DNA from: Prevotellaceae bacterium
GTDB taxonomy: Bacteria; Bacteroidota; Bacteroidia; Bacteroidales; Bacteroidaceae
NCBI GenBank assembly: GCA_019420585.1
Contig: JAHZGX010000033.1
Location: forward strand, 25,288 to 89,287
Length of the DNA stretch: 64,000 nt
Direction of reading: 5' to 3'
This document shows positions 26,873 to 34,798 of this stretch, in pieces (positions within the stretch are counted from its first letter, which is position 1; each line of letters begins with the position of its first letter). Under the pieces are notes generated by a model, which had not been told where the DNA came from, searched no databases, and worked only from the letters and a program-made list of their open reading frames with translations. Position numbers and translations under genes: made by a program.

Positions 26873-28086
26873 AACGGACATTCATTTGGACATGCGCGCT
26901 CCTAATTGTCTCCCCGGTGATGGCCAGGGGGAGGCTTCCGAGGGTCTCGCTTCACAAGGCCGGGCTTTCGGAGGAGCGCCTGTGCAAGGCAGACTCAGCC
27001 ATATCCGATGCTATTGCGCGCGGCGAGATACCTGGTGCCGTGCTCGGCATCGTGCGTCGGGGGCAGATGGCCTACTTGAAGGCCTATGGCAACCGGCAGG
27101 TATACCCCACTTTGGAACCCATGAGCACGGAGACCGTGTTTGATATGGCTTCGTGCAGCAAATCCATGTCCACGGCCATCTGTGTCATGAAACTTTGTGA
27201 AGACGGCCGTTTGCGTCTGACTGACCCCGTGGCTGACTATGTTCCGGGATTCCAGAATTGGATGGATACCAACGGGGAGACGGAGATTATCAGAATCAAA
27301 CACTTGCTCACGCATACCTCGGGACTCCCTGCATATGCCTCTGTGGATGCGTTGAGCAAGAAGTATGGCTCGCCCAACCCAAAAGCCCTGCTGGAGCACA
27401 TCTGCCAGATGAAGCGTGGCTTCTGTCCGGGCACCGATTTCCGGTATAGTTGCCTAAATTATATCACGCTGCAGCATATTGTGCAGAACATTACAGGATT
27501 GTCGTTGCGCGAATATGCACAGGCAAATATTTTCAGGCCCTTGGGTATGAAGCATACAGACTATCTCCCCATTGGAGAAAACCTTGACCGATGGGGAAGT
27601 CTCATTGCTCCCACCACCCGCCAGGAAGACGGCAGTGTGCTGCGTGGACAGGTACATGATCCGCTGGCCAGGGTGATGAATGGAGGGGTAAGCGGAAATG
27701 CCGGCGTGTTCAGTTGTGCAGATGATATCGCCATCCTGTGTGCGGCACTTCAGAATGGTGGACGTTGGGGCAAGGCTCGCATCCTGTCCGAAGAAAGTGT
27801 GAAGGCCATGCGCTCAGTACCACAGTGGTGTCGTTCCATAGGACGCACCTACGGATGGGACGTGAGCAGTCCTTATGCTTCCTGCAATGGGGAACTGCTT
27901 TCCCCCGAGACCTATGGTCATACGGGTTACACCGGTACAAGCATCGTCATTGACCCGATGAATGACGTGAGCATCATCTTGCTGGTTAATGCTGTGCACC
28001 CTGTTGACGGCAAAAGTCGAATGGTCAGGCTGCGCTCCCTCATAAGCAACATTGTGGCTTCGGCTTTGACTGACAAGACGTGCTGA
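26869..28086 (+). CDS. Secreted serine hydrolase, beta-lactamase/class C fold
   Basis: This 405-residue protein starts at GTG, overlapping the GH76 stop (GTGA at 26869-26872), which suggests translational coupling. It has a signal peptide (about 1-19, MKRTFIWTCALLIVSPVMA) and the serine beta-lactamase/esterase fold. The SxxK motif is Ser95-Cys-Ser-Lys98, and a HTG triad occurs in YGHTGYTGTS. Where class C enzymes have Tyr-x-Asn it has Tyr193-Ser-Cys195. An esterase or peptidase role on cell-surface or dietary glycans is possible, but the substrate is unknown. A strong terminator follows. Confidence 0.88.
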   Translation: MKRTFIWTCALLIVSPVMARGRLPRVSLHKAGLSEERLCKADSAISDAIARGEIPGAVLGIVRRGQMAYLKAYGNRQVYPTLEPMSTETVFDMASCSKSMSTAICVMKLCEDGRLRLTDPVADYVPGFQNWMDTNGETEIIRIKHLLTHTSGLPAYASVDALSKKYGSPNPKALLEHICQMKRGFCPGTDFRYSCLNYITLQHIVQNITGLSLREYAQANIFRPLGMKHTDYLPIGENLDRWGSLIAPTTRQEDGSVLRGQVHDPLARVMNGGVSGNAGVFSCADDIAILCAALQNGGRWGKARILSEESVKAMRSVPQWCRSIGRTYGWDVSSPYASCNGELLSPETYGHTGYTGTSIVIDPMNDVSIILLVNAVHPVDGKSRMVRLRSLISNIVASALTDKTC

Positions 28087-28118
28087 GTGCCGCCCCGCCT
28101 CCAATTGGCAAGTATATG

Positions 28119-28166
28119 AAAGCGCATCCGCACTTCGGCTCTTTGCTGAAGCGCGGGTGCGTTTTT
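28119..28166 (+). terminator. Terminator after the mscL-GH76-serine hydrolase unit
   Basis: A long imperfect stem of about 20 bp (28119-28139 with 28145-28163) is followed by GTTTTTATC on the plus strand. On the minus strand it begins with an A/T-rich arm, so it could also serve metH, which ends at 28191 from the other side. Confidence 0.8.
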
Positions 28167-28190
28167 ATCTAGTAGTCCCGATAGTGACGG

Positions 28191-30947
28191 TCAGAAAAGG
28201 TTCAATTTGTTTTCGCGAGCCTTTTCGATGGGTATTCTGTTGACCTGTGCGGAAGCCTGTGAGCGCAATTCTTCCTGCTGCTTCCTTAGGTCTGCAAGTG
28301 CTTCCTTGCTTAGCGCGGAATTCATGAAGCGGGCAGCCTGTAGGGCAGCCTGGCTGGCGTCTTTGGTCCAGATGACAGGTCCGTTGTAGGCCGGAGCAAT
28401 CTTGAGTGCTGTGTGGAGCGGACTTGTAGTGGCTCCGCCCACCATGACCGGTACGCGCACGCCCGCCTCGTCAAGCGTGTGGGCCACCTTGACCATCTCG
28501 GTGAGGCTGGGTGTTATCAGTCCGCTCAGCCCGATGATGTCGGGTTTGCATTCCAGAGCCTTTTCTAGCAGTACATTCTCCGGTACCATCACTCCAAGGT
28601 CGATGACCTCGAAACCGTTGCATGCCAGGACCACGCTGACGATGTTCTTGCCTATGTCATGCACGTCACCCTTCACCGTAGCCAGCAGTACGCGGCCGGC
28701 CGATTTCTGGTTACCGGTGCGCTGAGCCTCGATGTGTGGCTGCAGTATGGCCACTGCTTGTTTCATGGTGCGTGCCGTCTTTACCACTTGGGGCAAGAAC
28801 ATCTTGCCTTCGCCAAAGAGTTGCCCCACCGTGTTCATGCCTCTCATCAGGGGGCCTTCAATGATGTCCACGGCCTTAGGATATTTCTGCAAGGCCTCCG
28901 CCAAATCATCCTCCAGACCGTTGGATATACCCTTGCGCAGTTTCTCCTCTAGTCTTTCCTCCACACTCTTCTGACTATCCCGAATGGCAGAACATGCAGG
29001 GTTGTCCTTTGAGGCCGCAGTTTGCTCGGCAATCAGGGACGCCATCTCCACCAGTCGCTCGCTTGCCTGCGGTGACGGATGCAGGATGACCTCTTCAAGC
29101 ACCTGCAGTTGAGTTGCGGGAATGTCATCATACATTATTTTGGCAGAAGGGTTTACGATTCCAAAATCCATACCCTTTTGCTGCGCGTGATACAGAAACA
29201 CGGCATGCATGGCCTCGCGCACATAGTTGTTTCCGCGGAAGGAGAAACTCAGGTTGCTCACTCCCCCACTCACGTGTGTGCCCTGTAGGTGCCCATGTAT
29301 CCAGTCCGTGGCACGTATGAAGTCAAGTGCATAGGCATCATGTTCAGGCATGCCCGTGGCTATGGCCAGCACGTTGGGGTCAAAGATGATGTCTTCGGGG
29401 GACATGCCCACCTGGTCGACCAGCAGGCGATAAGCCCGTTCACATACCTGTATGCGCCGCTCATAGGTGTCGGCCTGCCCTTGTTCGTCGAATGCCATGA
29501 CCACCACAGCGGCTCCCAAAGCCTGCAACTCGCGGGCATGAGAGAGAAATGTTTCCTCGCCTTCTTTCAGGCTGATACTGTTGGCAATACATTTGCCCTG
29601 CATGCACTTCAGTCCTGCACAGATGACGTTCCAGTTGCTGCTGTCCACCATTACCGGCACACGGCAGATGTCGGGGTCGCTTGACAGGAGGTTCAGGAAG
29701 TGTGTCATTTCGTGTTCCGCATCCAAAAGTCCATCATCCATGTTCACATCTATGACCATGGCACCATCTTCCACTTGCCGCCGTGCAATGTCGAGCGCCT
29801 CCTCGTAAGCCCTTTCCTTTATCAGCCGGAGGAACTTGCGCGAGCCTGCCACGTTGCAGCGCTCGCCTACGTTTACGAAGAATCCGCCCTGGGAATCTGT
29901 CTCTTCCTTTTGTCTAACCAAAGGCTCCAGTCCACTGAGTGACAACGAAGTATGTCCGCTGTGCTGTTCGTGTCCATGGGAAGTGTACTTGTCGGCCAGT
30001 GCACGCATGCCGGCAATGTGTTCGGGAGTGGTTCCGCAGCATCCGCCAATGACGTTCACCAACCTTTCTTCCAGGAAAGGAGTCATCTCCTCCACCATCA
30101 TCCGAGGTGTCTGGTCATATTCTCCAAGGCTGTTGGGCAATCCGGCGTTGGGGTGCACGGTGATGAAGCATGAGGCTTTTTCTGACAGGATGCGCAACAG
30201 GGGCAGCATGTCCTGTGCTCCGAACGAGCAATTCAGCCCCACGCTGAGCGGATGGGCATGCGCCACACTCACGAGAAATCCCTCCAGAGTTTGGCCGCTC
30301 AGGGTACGTCCAGCACGGTCGTTTACCGTCACGCTCAGCATCAGGGGAACCCGTATGCCGGTGTGTTCTGCGGCCTTGCGAAAAGCATAGATGCCGGCTT
30401 TGGCGTTCAGCGTGTCAAATATCGTTTCCATGAGCACTGCGTCCACACCTGCATGCAGCAGGCTGACGAACTGCTCCAAGTAAGCATCGGCCAGTTCATC
30501 GAAAGTGATGCCGCGGAAAGCCGGGTCGCTGACGTCGGGACTCATGGAGCAAGTCTTGTTGGTGGGGCCCACGCTTGCCACCACAAAGCGTGGCCTCTCG
30601 GGCGTGGAGACCTCATCTGCAGCCTTCCGAGCCAGTTGCACGGCCGCCTCGTTGATTTCCTTGACCAGGTGCTCGCAATGATAATCAGCCAGCGATATGC
30701 GCTGGCTGCTGAATGTGTTGGTACAGATGATGTCTGCCCCGGCCTGCAGGTATCTCCTGTGTATGTCGGTGATGATGTCGGGGCGTGTCAGTGCAAGTAT
30801 GTCATTGTTGCCCTGCATCTGCCCCTTGTAATCGGGAAAGAGTTCTCCCCTGAAGTCCTTCTCTTCCAATCCATAGGTCTGTATCATGGTGCCCATGGCA
30901 CCGTCCAGCACCAGCACCCTCTTCCCGATGGCTTCCTCTATGCTCAC
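28191..30947 (-). CDS. metH: Cobalamin-dependent methionine synthase, no reactivation domain
   Basis: MetH moves a methyl group from methyltetrahydrofolate to homocysteine through cobalamin. The 918-residue protein has the homocysteine domain (about 1-320) with zinc ligands Cys240, Cys303 and Cys304 (GGCCGTTPEH). The pterin-binding domain (about 350-610, NVGERCNVAGS) and the cap domain (about 640-740) follow. The B12 domain (about 745-880) has the His-on motif GDVHDIGKN (His763). It ends at KARENKLNLF, just where full-length MetH (about 1200 residues) continues into the AdoMet-dependent reactivation domain, which is absent. It lies 21 bp after smpB on the same strand. Confidence 0.95.
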   Translation of the reverse strand: MSIEEAIGKRVLVLDGAMGTMIQTYGLEEKDFRGELFPDYKGQMQGNNDILALTRPDIITDIHRRYLQAGADIICTNTFSSQRISLADYHCEHLVKEINEAAVQLARKAADEVSTPERPRFVVASVGPTNKTCSMSPDVSDPAFRGITFDELADAYLEQFVSLLHAGVDAVLMETIFDTLNAKAGIYAFRKAAEHTGIRVPLMLSVTVNDRAGRTLSGQTLEGFLVSVAHAHPLSVGLNCSFGAQDMLPLLRILSEKASCFITVHPNAGLPNSLGEYDQTPRMMVEEMTPFLEERLVNVIGGCCGTTPEHIAGMRALADKYTSHGHEQHSGHTSLSLSGLEPLVRQKEETDSQGGFFVNVGERCNVAGSRKFLRLIKERAYEEALDIARRQVEDGAMVIDVNMDDGLLDAEHEMTHFLNLLSSDPDICRVPVMVDSSNWNVICAGLKCMQGKCIANSISLKEGEETFLSHARELQALGAAVVVMAFDEQGQADTYERRIQVCERAYRLLVDQVGMSPEDIIFDPNVLAIATGMPEHDAYALDFIRATDWIHGHLQGTHVSGGVSNLSFSFRGNNYVREAMHAVFLYHAQQKGMDFGIVNPSAKIMYDDIPATQLQVLEEVILHPSPQASERLVEMASLIAEQTAASKDNPACSAIRDSQKSVEERLEEKLRKGISNGLEDDLAEALQKYPKAVDIIEGPLMRGMNTVGQLFGEGKMFLPQVVKTARTMKQAVAILQPHIEAQRTGNQKSAGRVLLATVKGDVHDIGKNIVSVVLACNGFEVIDLGVMVPENVLLEKALECKPDIIGLSGLITPSLTEMVKVAHTLDEAGVRVPVMVGGATTSPLHTALKIAPAYNGPVIWTKDASQAALQAARFMNSALSKEALADLRKQQEELRSQASAQVNRIPIEKARENKLNLF

Positions 30948-30968
30948 GTTCTCCTCCCTGATTGGTTT

Positions 30969-31448
30969 TTAGTATGCCTTCTTGAACTGGCGGTCAATCT
31001 CGCGCCTGTCCTGTTTCTCCTTCAGTGTCTCGCGCTTGTCATACTCTTTCTTGCCTCGTGCAATGTGCAGGTCCAGTTTTGCCAGCCCTCTCTCGTCAAT
31101 GAAGAGCAAGGTGGGAATGATGCTGAATCCGGAATTCTTCACCTCCTGTTGTATCTTGCGTATTTCCTTGCGGTTGAGCAGGAGCTTTCGGTCTCTGCGC
31201 TCCACGTGGTTGTTGTATGACCCTTGTTCGTAATGGGCCACGTACATGTTCTTGACCCACATCTCGCCGTTGTTGACGTAGCAGAACGTGTCCACCAGAC
31301 TTGCTTTGCCTGCCCTGATGCTCTTGATTTCGGTTCCGGTGAGTTGTATGCCCGCCGTGAACTTGTCCATGAGCAGGTAGTCATGCTCTGCCCGCTTGTT
31401 CTTTATGTTTATCTTCTCCCCTTTGTTGGGAATCAAAGTCTTGCTCAT
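30969..31448 (-). CDS. smpB: SsrA-binding protein SmpB
   Basis: SmpB binds tmRNA and brings it to stalled ribosomes for trans-translation. The 159-residue form starts MSKTLIPNKGEKINIKNKR and has the OB-fold signature TAGIQLTGTEIKSIRAGK. Further motifs are EMWVKNMYVAHYE and the basic C-terminal tail (KEYDKRETLKEKQDRR) that enters the ribosome. The frame opens further upstream at 31481, but MSKTLIPNK matches the family start. No tmRNA gene was recognised in the window. The downstream metH gene is only 21 bp away. Confidence 0.95.
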   Translation of the reverse strand: MSKTLIPNKGEKINIKNKRAEHDYLLMDKFTAGIQLTGTEIKSIRAGKASLVDTFCYVNNGEMWVKNMYVAHYEQGSYNNHVERRDRKLLLNRKEIRKIQQEVKNSGFSIIPTLLFIDERGLAKLDLHIARGKKEYDKRETLKEKQDRREIDRQFKKAY

Positions 31449-31544
31449 CTGCAATCCGTAGTGTGAGGCCAGAAGCCTCAAGTGTTGTATATAATAATGT
31501 GTAGTGTGCCGAAGTTCCGCCCACCGGCATATCCGGGATTGCTC

Positions 31545-32051
31545 TCACTCCTTGCTCACCTGCACAAAGTCGTCAATGTGCTCGTCGATGTAGTGGCAGA
31601 TGGTGTCGGTCACCTCCTCCTCCATCTCCACGAAGGCATCGTCAAGGTCGTCAAATTCCGGGTACTGTTCAAACAGGGCCATGAATTCCTCGTCCGTGCA
31701 CTCGGCTGTCAGTTCATCTGCATACTTCTCATAGAGTTTCCTGCCCTTGTATACCAGGTTGCTGAAGTCATGTGCCCCCCACAGCCTCATGGCTTTGGCA
31801 AAGGGGTTGAGAAAGATGAACGGGCCGTAGCCGTTGTGTATCAATTGCACGAAGCCGCCGTCCATCACCTCGCTGCGCAGGGTCACATAGGCCAGCACGG
31901 TTATCTGGCTTCCGTTGAGCAGAGGCATGGTGTCGGCATTCAGTTGTCCTCCTATGGCCTCCATGATGCGGTCGTGAAACAGTGCCAGGAAGGCATCCAT
32001 GCCTTCGCCTGCCGCCCGCACGATATCCTGTTCGCTGACTGTTATCTGCAT
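31545..32051 (-). CDS. DMP19 (DUF4375) family protein
   Basis: This 168-residue acidic protein matches the DMP19/DUF4375 family, with the conserved GGFVQLIHNGYGPFIF and a downstream LWGAHDFSNLVYK segment. It has no signal peptide or membrane segment, so it is probably cytoplasmic. Family members have been proposed as DNA mimics or anti-phage-related factors, but the function is not established here. The frame extends to 32204, but a -7 box at 32096-32103 lies inside that extension. I therefore start at the ATG at 32051 (MQITVSEQDI). It diverges from the NifU-like gene. Confidence 0.8.
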   Translation of the reverse strand: MQITVSEQDIVRAAGEGMDAFLALFHDRIMEAIGGQLNADTMPLLNGSQITVLAYVTLRSEVMDGGFVQLIHNGYGPFIFLNPFAKAMRLWGAHDFSNLVYKGRKLYEKYADELTAECTDEEFMALFEQYPEFDDLDDAFVEMEEEVTDTICHYIDEHIDDFVQVSKE

Positions 32052-32095
32052 AAATCCTTTGGAATTGGTTGTTCCATCATCCTTTTTCTGTAGTG

Positions 32096-32103
32096 CAAAG
32101 GTA
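32096..32103 (-). promoter_or_regulatory. Promoter -7 box for the DMP19 gene
   Basis: TACCTTTG on the minus strand (32103-32096) places the transcript start near 32089, 38 bases before the ATG at 32051. It supports the shorter gene model. Confidence 0.55.
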
Positions 32104-32154
32104 CTAAAATATCCCGTAAAAAGGTCTGCGTACCAAAAAAAGCCGCTTTCGCCA

Positions 32155-32185
32155 TTGGACATATACCCAAATTTAATTACTTTTG
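32155..32185 (+). promoter_or_regulatory. Promoter for the NifU-like/GGGtGRT pair
   Basis: TTG (32155-32157), 20 bp and TACTTTTG (32178-32185) form a good two-box Bacteroidota promoter. The predicted start near 32192 gives a leader of about 57 bases. Confidence 0.7.
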
Positions 32186-32248
32186 CATAGCATTTGCGTG
32201 GCATACCTTATGCAGCATACATTACTGTAAATCTAAATAATAAGAATT

Positions 32249-32950
32249 ATGGTTTATTCTAAAGAAGTTGAGAACATGTGTTGCGTGGCCAAAGGCCCCA
32301 AGCATGGACCGGCTCCCATCCCCGAAGAAGGCAAGTGGGTGCAGGCAAAGGAAATCAAGGACATCAGCGGATTCACACACGGTGTGGGTTGGTGCGCACC
32401 CCAGCAGGGCGCATGTAAGTTGACCCTGAACGTGAAGGAGGGAGTCATTGAGGAGTGTCTGGTGGAGACCATTGGCTGCTCCGGCATGACACACTCTGCT
32501 GCCATGGCTTCAGAGATTCTGCCCGGCAAGACCATCCTTGAGGCACTGAACACCGACCTGGTGTGCGATGCCATCAACACCGCCATGCGCGAACTCTTCC
32601 TGCAGATTGTATACGGACGTACGCAGAGCGCCTTCTCTGAGGGTGGCCTGATGGTGGGTGCCGGCCTGGAAGACCTGGGCAAGGGACTCATCAGCCAGAC
32701 TGGAACTCTCTATGGAACACGCAAGGCCGGCACACGCTACCTGCAGCTGACCGAGGGCTACATCACCAAGATGTACCTTGATGCCGACGACCAGGCTTGC
32801 GGCTACGAGTTTGTGCACATGGGCAAGTTCATGGATGCCATCAAGAAGGGTGTTCCCGCCGATGAGGCTCTGAAGAGTGTGACCGGTACCTACGGACGTA
32901 CAAAGCCCGAGGACGGTGCCGTGAAGTGTATTGACCCACGTAAAGAATAA
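32249..32950 (+). CDS. NifU-like iron-sulfur scaffold domain protein
   Basis: This 233-residue cytoplasmic protein resembles the N-terminal scaffold domain of NifU/IscU. It has several cysteines in the expected places (ENMCCVAKG, GWCAPQQGAC, and TIGCSGMTHSAAMAS, which matches the IscU GC-(x)-A-I-A-S region). A C-terminal part (about 150-233) is not in IscU. It may carry or build an Fe-S cluster for its partner, the GGGtGRT protein, whose gene begins 16 bp downstream. No other suf, isc or nif gene is near. Codon use looks highly biased, suggesting strong expression. Confidence 0.82.
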   Translation: MVYSKEVENMCCVAKGPKHGPAPIPEEGKWVQAKEIKDISGFTHGVGWCAPQQGACKLTLNVKEGVIEECLVETIGCSGMTHSAAMASEILPGKTILEALNTDLVCDAINTAMRELFLQIVYGRTQSAFSEGGLMVGAGLEDLGKGLISQTGTLYGTRKAGTRYLQLTEGYITKMYLDADDQACGYEFVHMGKFMDAIKKGVPADEALKSVTGTYGRTKPEDGAVKCIDPRKE

Positions 32951-32951
32951 T

Positions 32952-32958
32952 GAGGAGG
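32952..32958 (+). promoter_or_regulatory. Strong ribosome-binding site for the GGGtGRT gene
   Basis: GAGGAGG lies 8 bases before the ATG at 32967. It is one of very few strong Shine-Dalgarno sequences in this window, where most starts have none. Confidence 0.75.
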
Positions 32959-32966
32959 ACTGATAT

Positions 32967-33986
32967 ATGATTAGAGAAGTTAAGTTCGAGTCTCAGGACC
33001 GCCGCATCAAGCAGATTCTCGCTTGCTTGAACAAGCACGGCATCGCCTCTATTGAGGAGGCCAACCAAATCTGCGAGGCCGCAGGTCTGGATCCCTATAT
33101 CACATGCGAAGAAACGCAGATGATCTGCTTCGAGAATGCAAAGTGGGCCTACGTGGTGGGCACCGCCATTGCTCTGAAGGAGAAGGCTGAGGATGCCGTG
33201 AAGGCTGCCCAGTACATTGGTGAAGGCTTGCAGTCCTTCTGCATTCCCGGATCAGTGGCTGACGACCGCAAGGTAGGTCTCGGTCATGGCGAACTGGCTG
33301 CCCGCCTGCTTTCGCCCGAGACCAAGTGCTTCGCTTTCCTGGCAGGCCATGAGTCTTTCGCTGCTGCCGAGGGAGCCATCAAGATTGCCCAGATGGCCAA
33401 CAAGTCAAGACCAGCCGACAAGCCCCTGCGCTGCATCCTGAACGGCCTGGGTAAGGACGCTGCCATGATTATCTCACGCATCAACGGCTTCACTTACGTG
33501 CAGACCAAGTTTGACTACTTCACCGGCGAGTTGAAGGTAGTGAACACCACTCCTTATTCCAACGGCCCGCGTGCCGCTGTGAACTGCTATGGCGCCGACG
33601 ACGTGCGCGAAGGCGTGGCTATCCTGTGGAAGGAGGACGTGGATGTGTCCATCACGGGTAACTCCACCAACCCCACACGATTCCAGCACCCCGTGGCAGG
33701 CACCTACAAGAAGGAGCGCCTTGCTGCCGGCAAGCCCTACTTCTCAGTGGCAAGCGGTGGTGGTACAGGCCGCACGCTGCATCCCGACAACATGGCTGCA
33801 GGTCCCGCCTCTTACGGCATGACCGACACCATGGGCCGCATGCACTCTGACGCTCAGTTCGCAGGCTCATCTTCTGTTCCCGCTCACGTGGAGATGATGG
33901 GCTTCCTGGGCATGGGCAACAACCCCATGGTGGGCTGCTCTGTGGCTTGTGCCGTGAATGTTGACCTGGCTCTGAACAAGAAGTGA
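32967..33986 (+). CDS. GGGtGRT family protein of unknown function
   Basis: This 339-residue protein belongs to the family named for the motif seen here as SGGGTGRTLHPDNMAAGPASYGMTD split around residue 265-290. It has no signal peptide and no clear membrane segment. Cysteines occur at scattered conserved-looking sites (ACLNKHG, NQICEAAG, ITCEETQMICFE, MVGCSVACAVN), so a metal or Fe-S role is possible. A G-rich loop could bind a nucleotide or phosphate. It is paired with the NifU-like gene, has a strong ribosome-binding site, biased codons and a strong terminator, all signs of a highly expressed dedicated two-gene unit. No function is known to me. Confidence 0.85.
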   Translation: MIREVKFESQDRRIKQILACLNKHGIASIEEANQICEAAGLDPYITCEETQMICFENAKWAYVVGTAIALKEKAEDAVKAAQYIGEGLQSFCIPGSVADDRKVGLGHGELAARLLSPETKCFAFLAGHESFAAAEGAIKIAQMANKSRPADKPLRCILNGLGKDAAMIISRINGFTYVQTKFDYFTGELKVVNTTPYSNGPRAAVNCYGADDVREGVAILWKEDVDVSITGNSTNPTRFQHPVAGTYKKERLAAGKPYFSVASGGGTGRTLHPDNMAAGPASYGMTDTMGRMHSDAQFAGSSSVPAHVEMMGFLGMGNNPMVGCSVACAVNVDLALNKK

Positions 33987-34021
33987 TTCCTGCCTGACAG
34001 GTTTTACCGATAACGCATTTG

Positions 34022-34056
34022 CTCCCATGGCTGTATGCAGCCGTGGGAGTTTTTTT
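34022..34056 (+). terminator. Rho-independent terminator of the GGGtGRT unit
   Basis: A 12-bp stem (CTCCCATGGCTG with CAGCCGTGGGAG, one G-T pair) with a TATG loop is followed by seven T residues. It lies 35 bp after the stop at 33986. Confidence 0.95.
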
Positions 34057-34198
34057 GTGCTTCACTCTTTCTCCGTGGGTTCATTTGTGGAAAACCCGAC
34101 GCTTGAAGATAAAATCAAGAAAATATCTGACGGTATAATGTGCGGTTGTACGGCGCATGAAAAGCCTCTTCAAGCGCATTGTTGTGCAAAATTAAATT

Positions 34199-34262
34199 TC
34201 CAACTAGAAAAAAATATTTCTCCAACTGGGAAAAAATATTCCCCCAACTGGGCAGTTTTTTG
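34199..34262. repeat. 22-bp tandem array, family II (copy 1)
   Basis: Three units beginning TCCAACTAG, TCCAACTGGG and CCCAACTGGG start at 34199, 34221 and 34243, exactly 22 bp apart. Each of the first two continues with an A-rich then ATATT stretch. A related array occurs at 62065. The gap 34057-34739 holds this array, the family I element at 34352, and otherwise no gene that I recognise. Confidence 0.85.
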
Positions 34263-34351
34263 TTTTCTGTTGCACAATTCCCTTCATATAGACAGCATCC
34301 TTAAAAAATCATTACGAAATTTGATGGTTGAACAACCTTCATTCTGGACAA

Positions 34352-34536
34352 GTGTGCTTAATATTAAGTACGGTTTACAAGTAGAATATAATAAAAGTTT
34401 GCAAAAGTAGCGTTTTTGTTTGTTATCTGTTGCCTCCCGTACAGGCTTTCCTCCTCCCTCAAGTGACTTGATTGCTACCCTCAAGTGACTTGGTTGCCAT
34501 CCCTAAGTGACTTGGTTGCCACCCCTAAATGACTTG
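34352..34536. repeat. Dispersed element with 4 x 22-bp palindromic array, family I (copy 1)
   Basis: The element starts with the near-palindrome GTGCTTAATATTAAGTAC (34354-34371) inside a stretch of about 65 bp that is roughly 80% identical by eye to 50341-50406. After a variable stretch come four copies of CAAGTGACTTG or a close variant at 34460, 34482, 34504 and 34526, exactly 22 bp apart. CAAGT-G-ACTTG is a perfect inverted repeat around one base. The spacer reads GTTGCYACCC. No coding capacity is evident. Confidence 0.85.
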
Positions 34537-34739
34537 GTAAATGCCAAGAGACAACCAATCAAGCACAATGATCCTGTATCAGTTGAAGCAGGACAAGAAC
34601 CGAAAGATGCCGCAGGCAATTGGTGGTAAACTGAAAAAGACAGCACAGAGAAGCATCAGAACTTTAATGACTTGGCGTAAACCCTAATCAAGTTTAGGAG
34701 CATGATGGGATAGAGGAAACTTTTTTAGATTGTCATGAA

Positions 34740-34771
34740 TTTGGAGGAGCAGAGAAATGTTTGTAACTTTG
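34740..34771 (+). promoter_or_regulatory. Promoter for the GT6 operon
   Basis: TTTG (34740-34743), 20 bp and TAACTTTG (34764-34771) match the Bacteroidota consensus fully. The -7 box lies inside the longest open frame (which opens at 34757), so translation should start at the ATG at 34799. Confidence 0.8.
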
Positions 34772-34798
34772 TGGACATACAATGCAACATTGACACCT

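Noticed and set aside
34460..34536. CAAGTGACTTG repeats as a short CRISPR with 11-bp spacers
   Set aside because: The repeat and the spacing are far too short, and the intervening 11 bp are themselves similar between copies.
34057..34739. tRNA or other structured RNA gene in the long gap
   Set aside because: No cloverleaf or T-loop consensus was seen. The structure present is explained by the repeat arrays.
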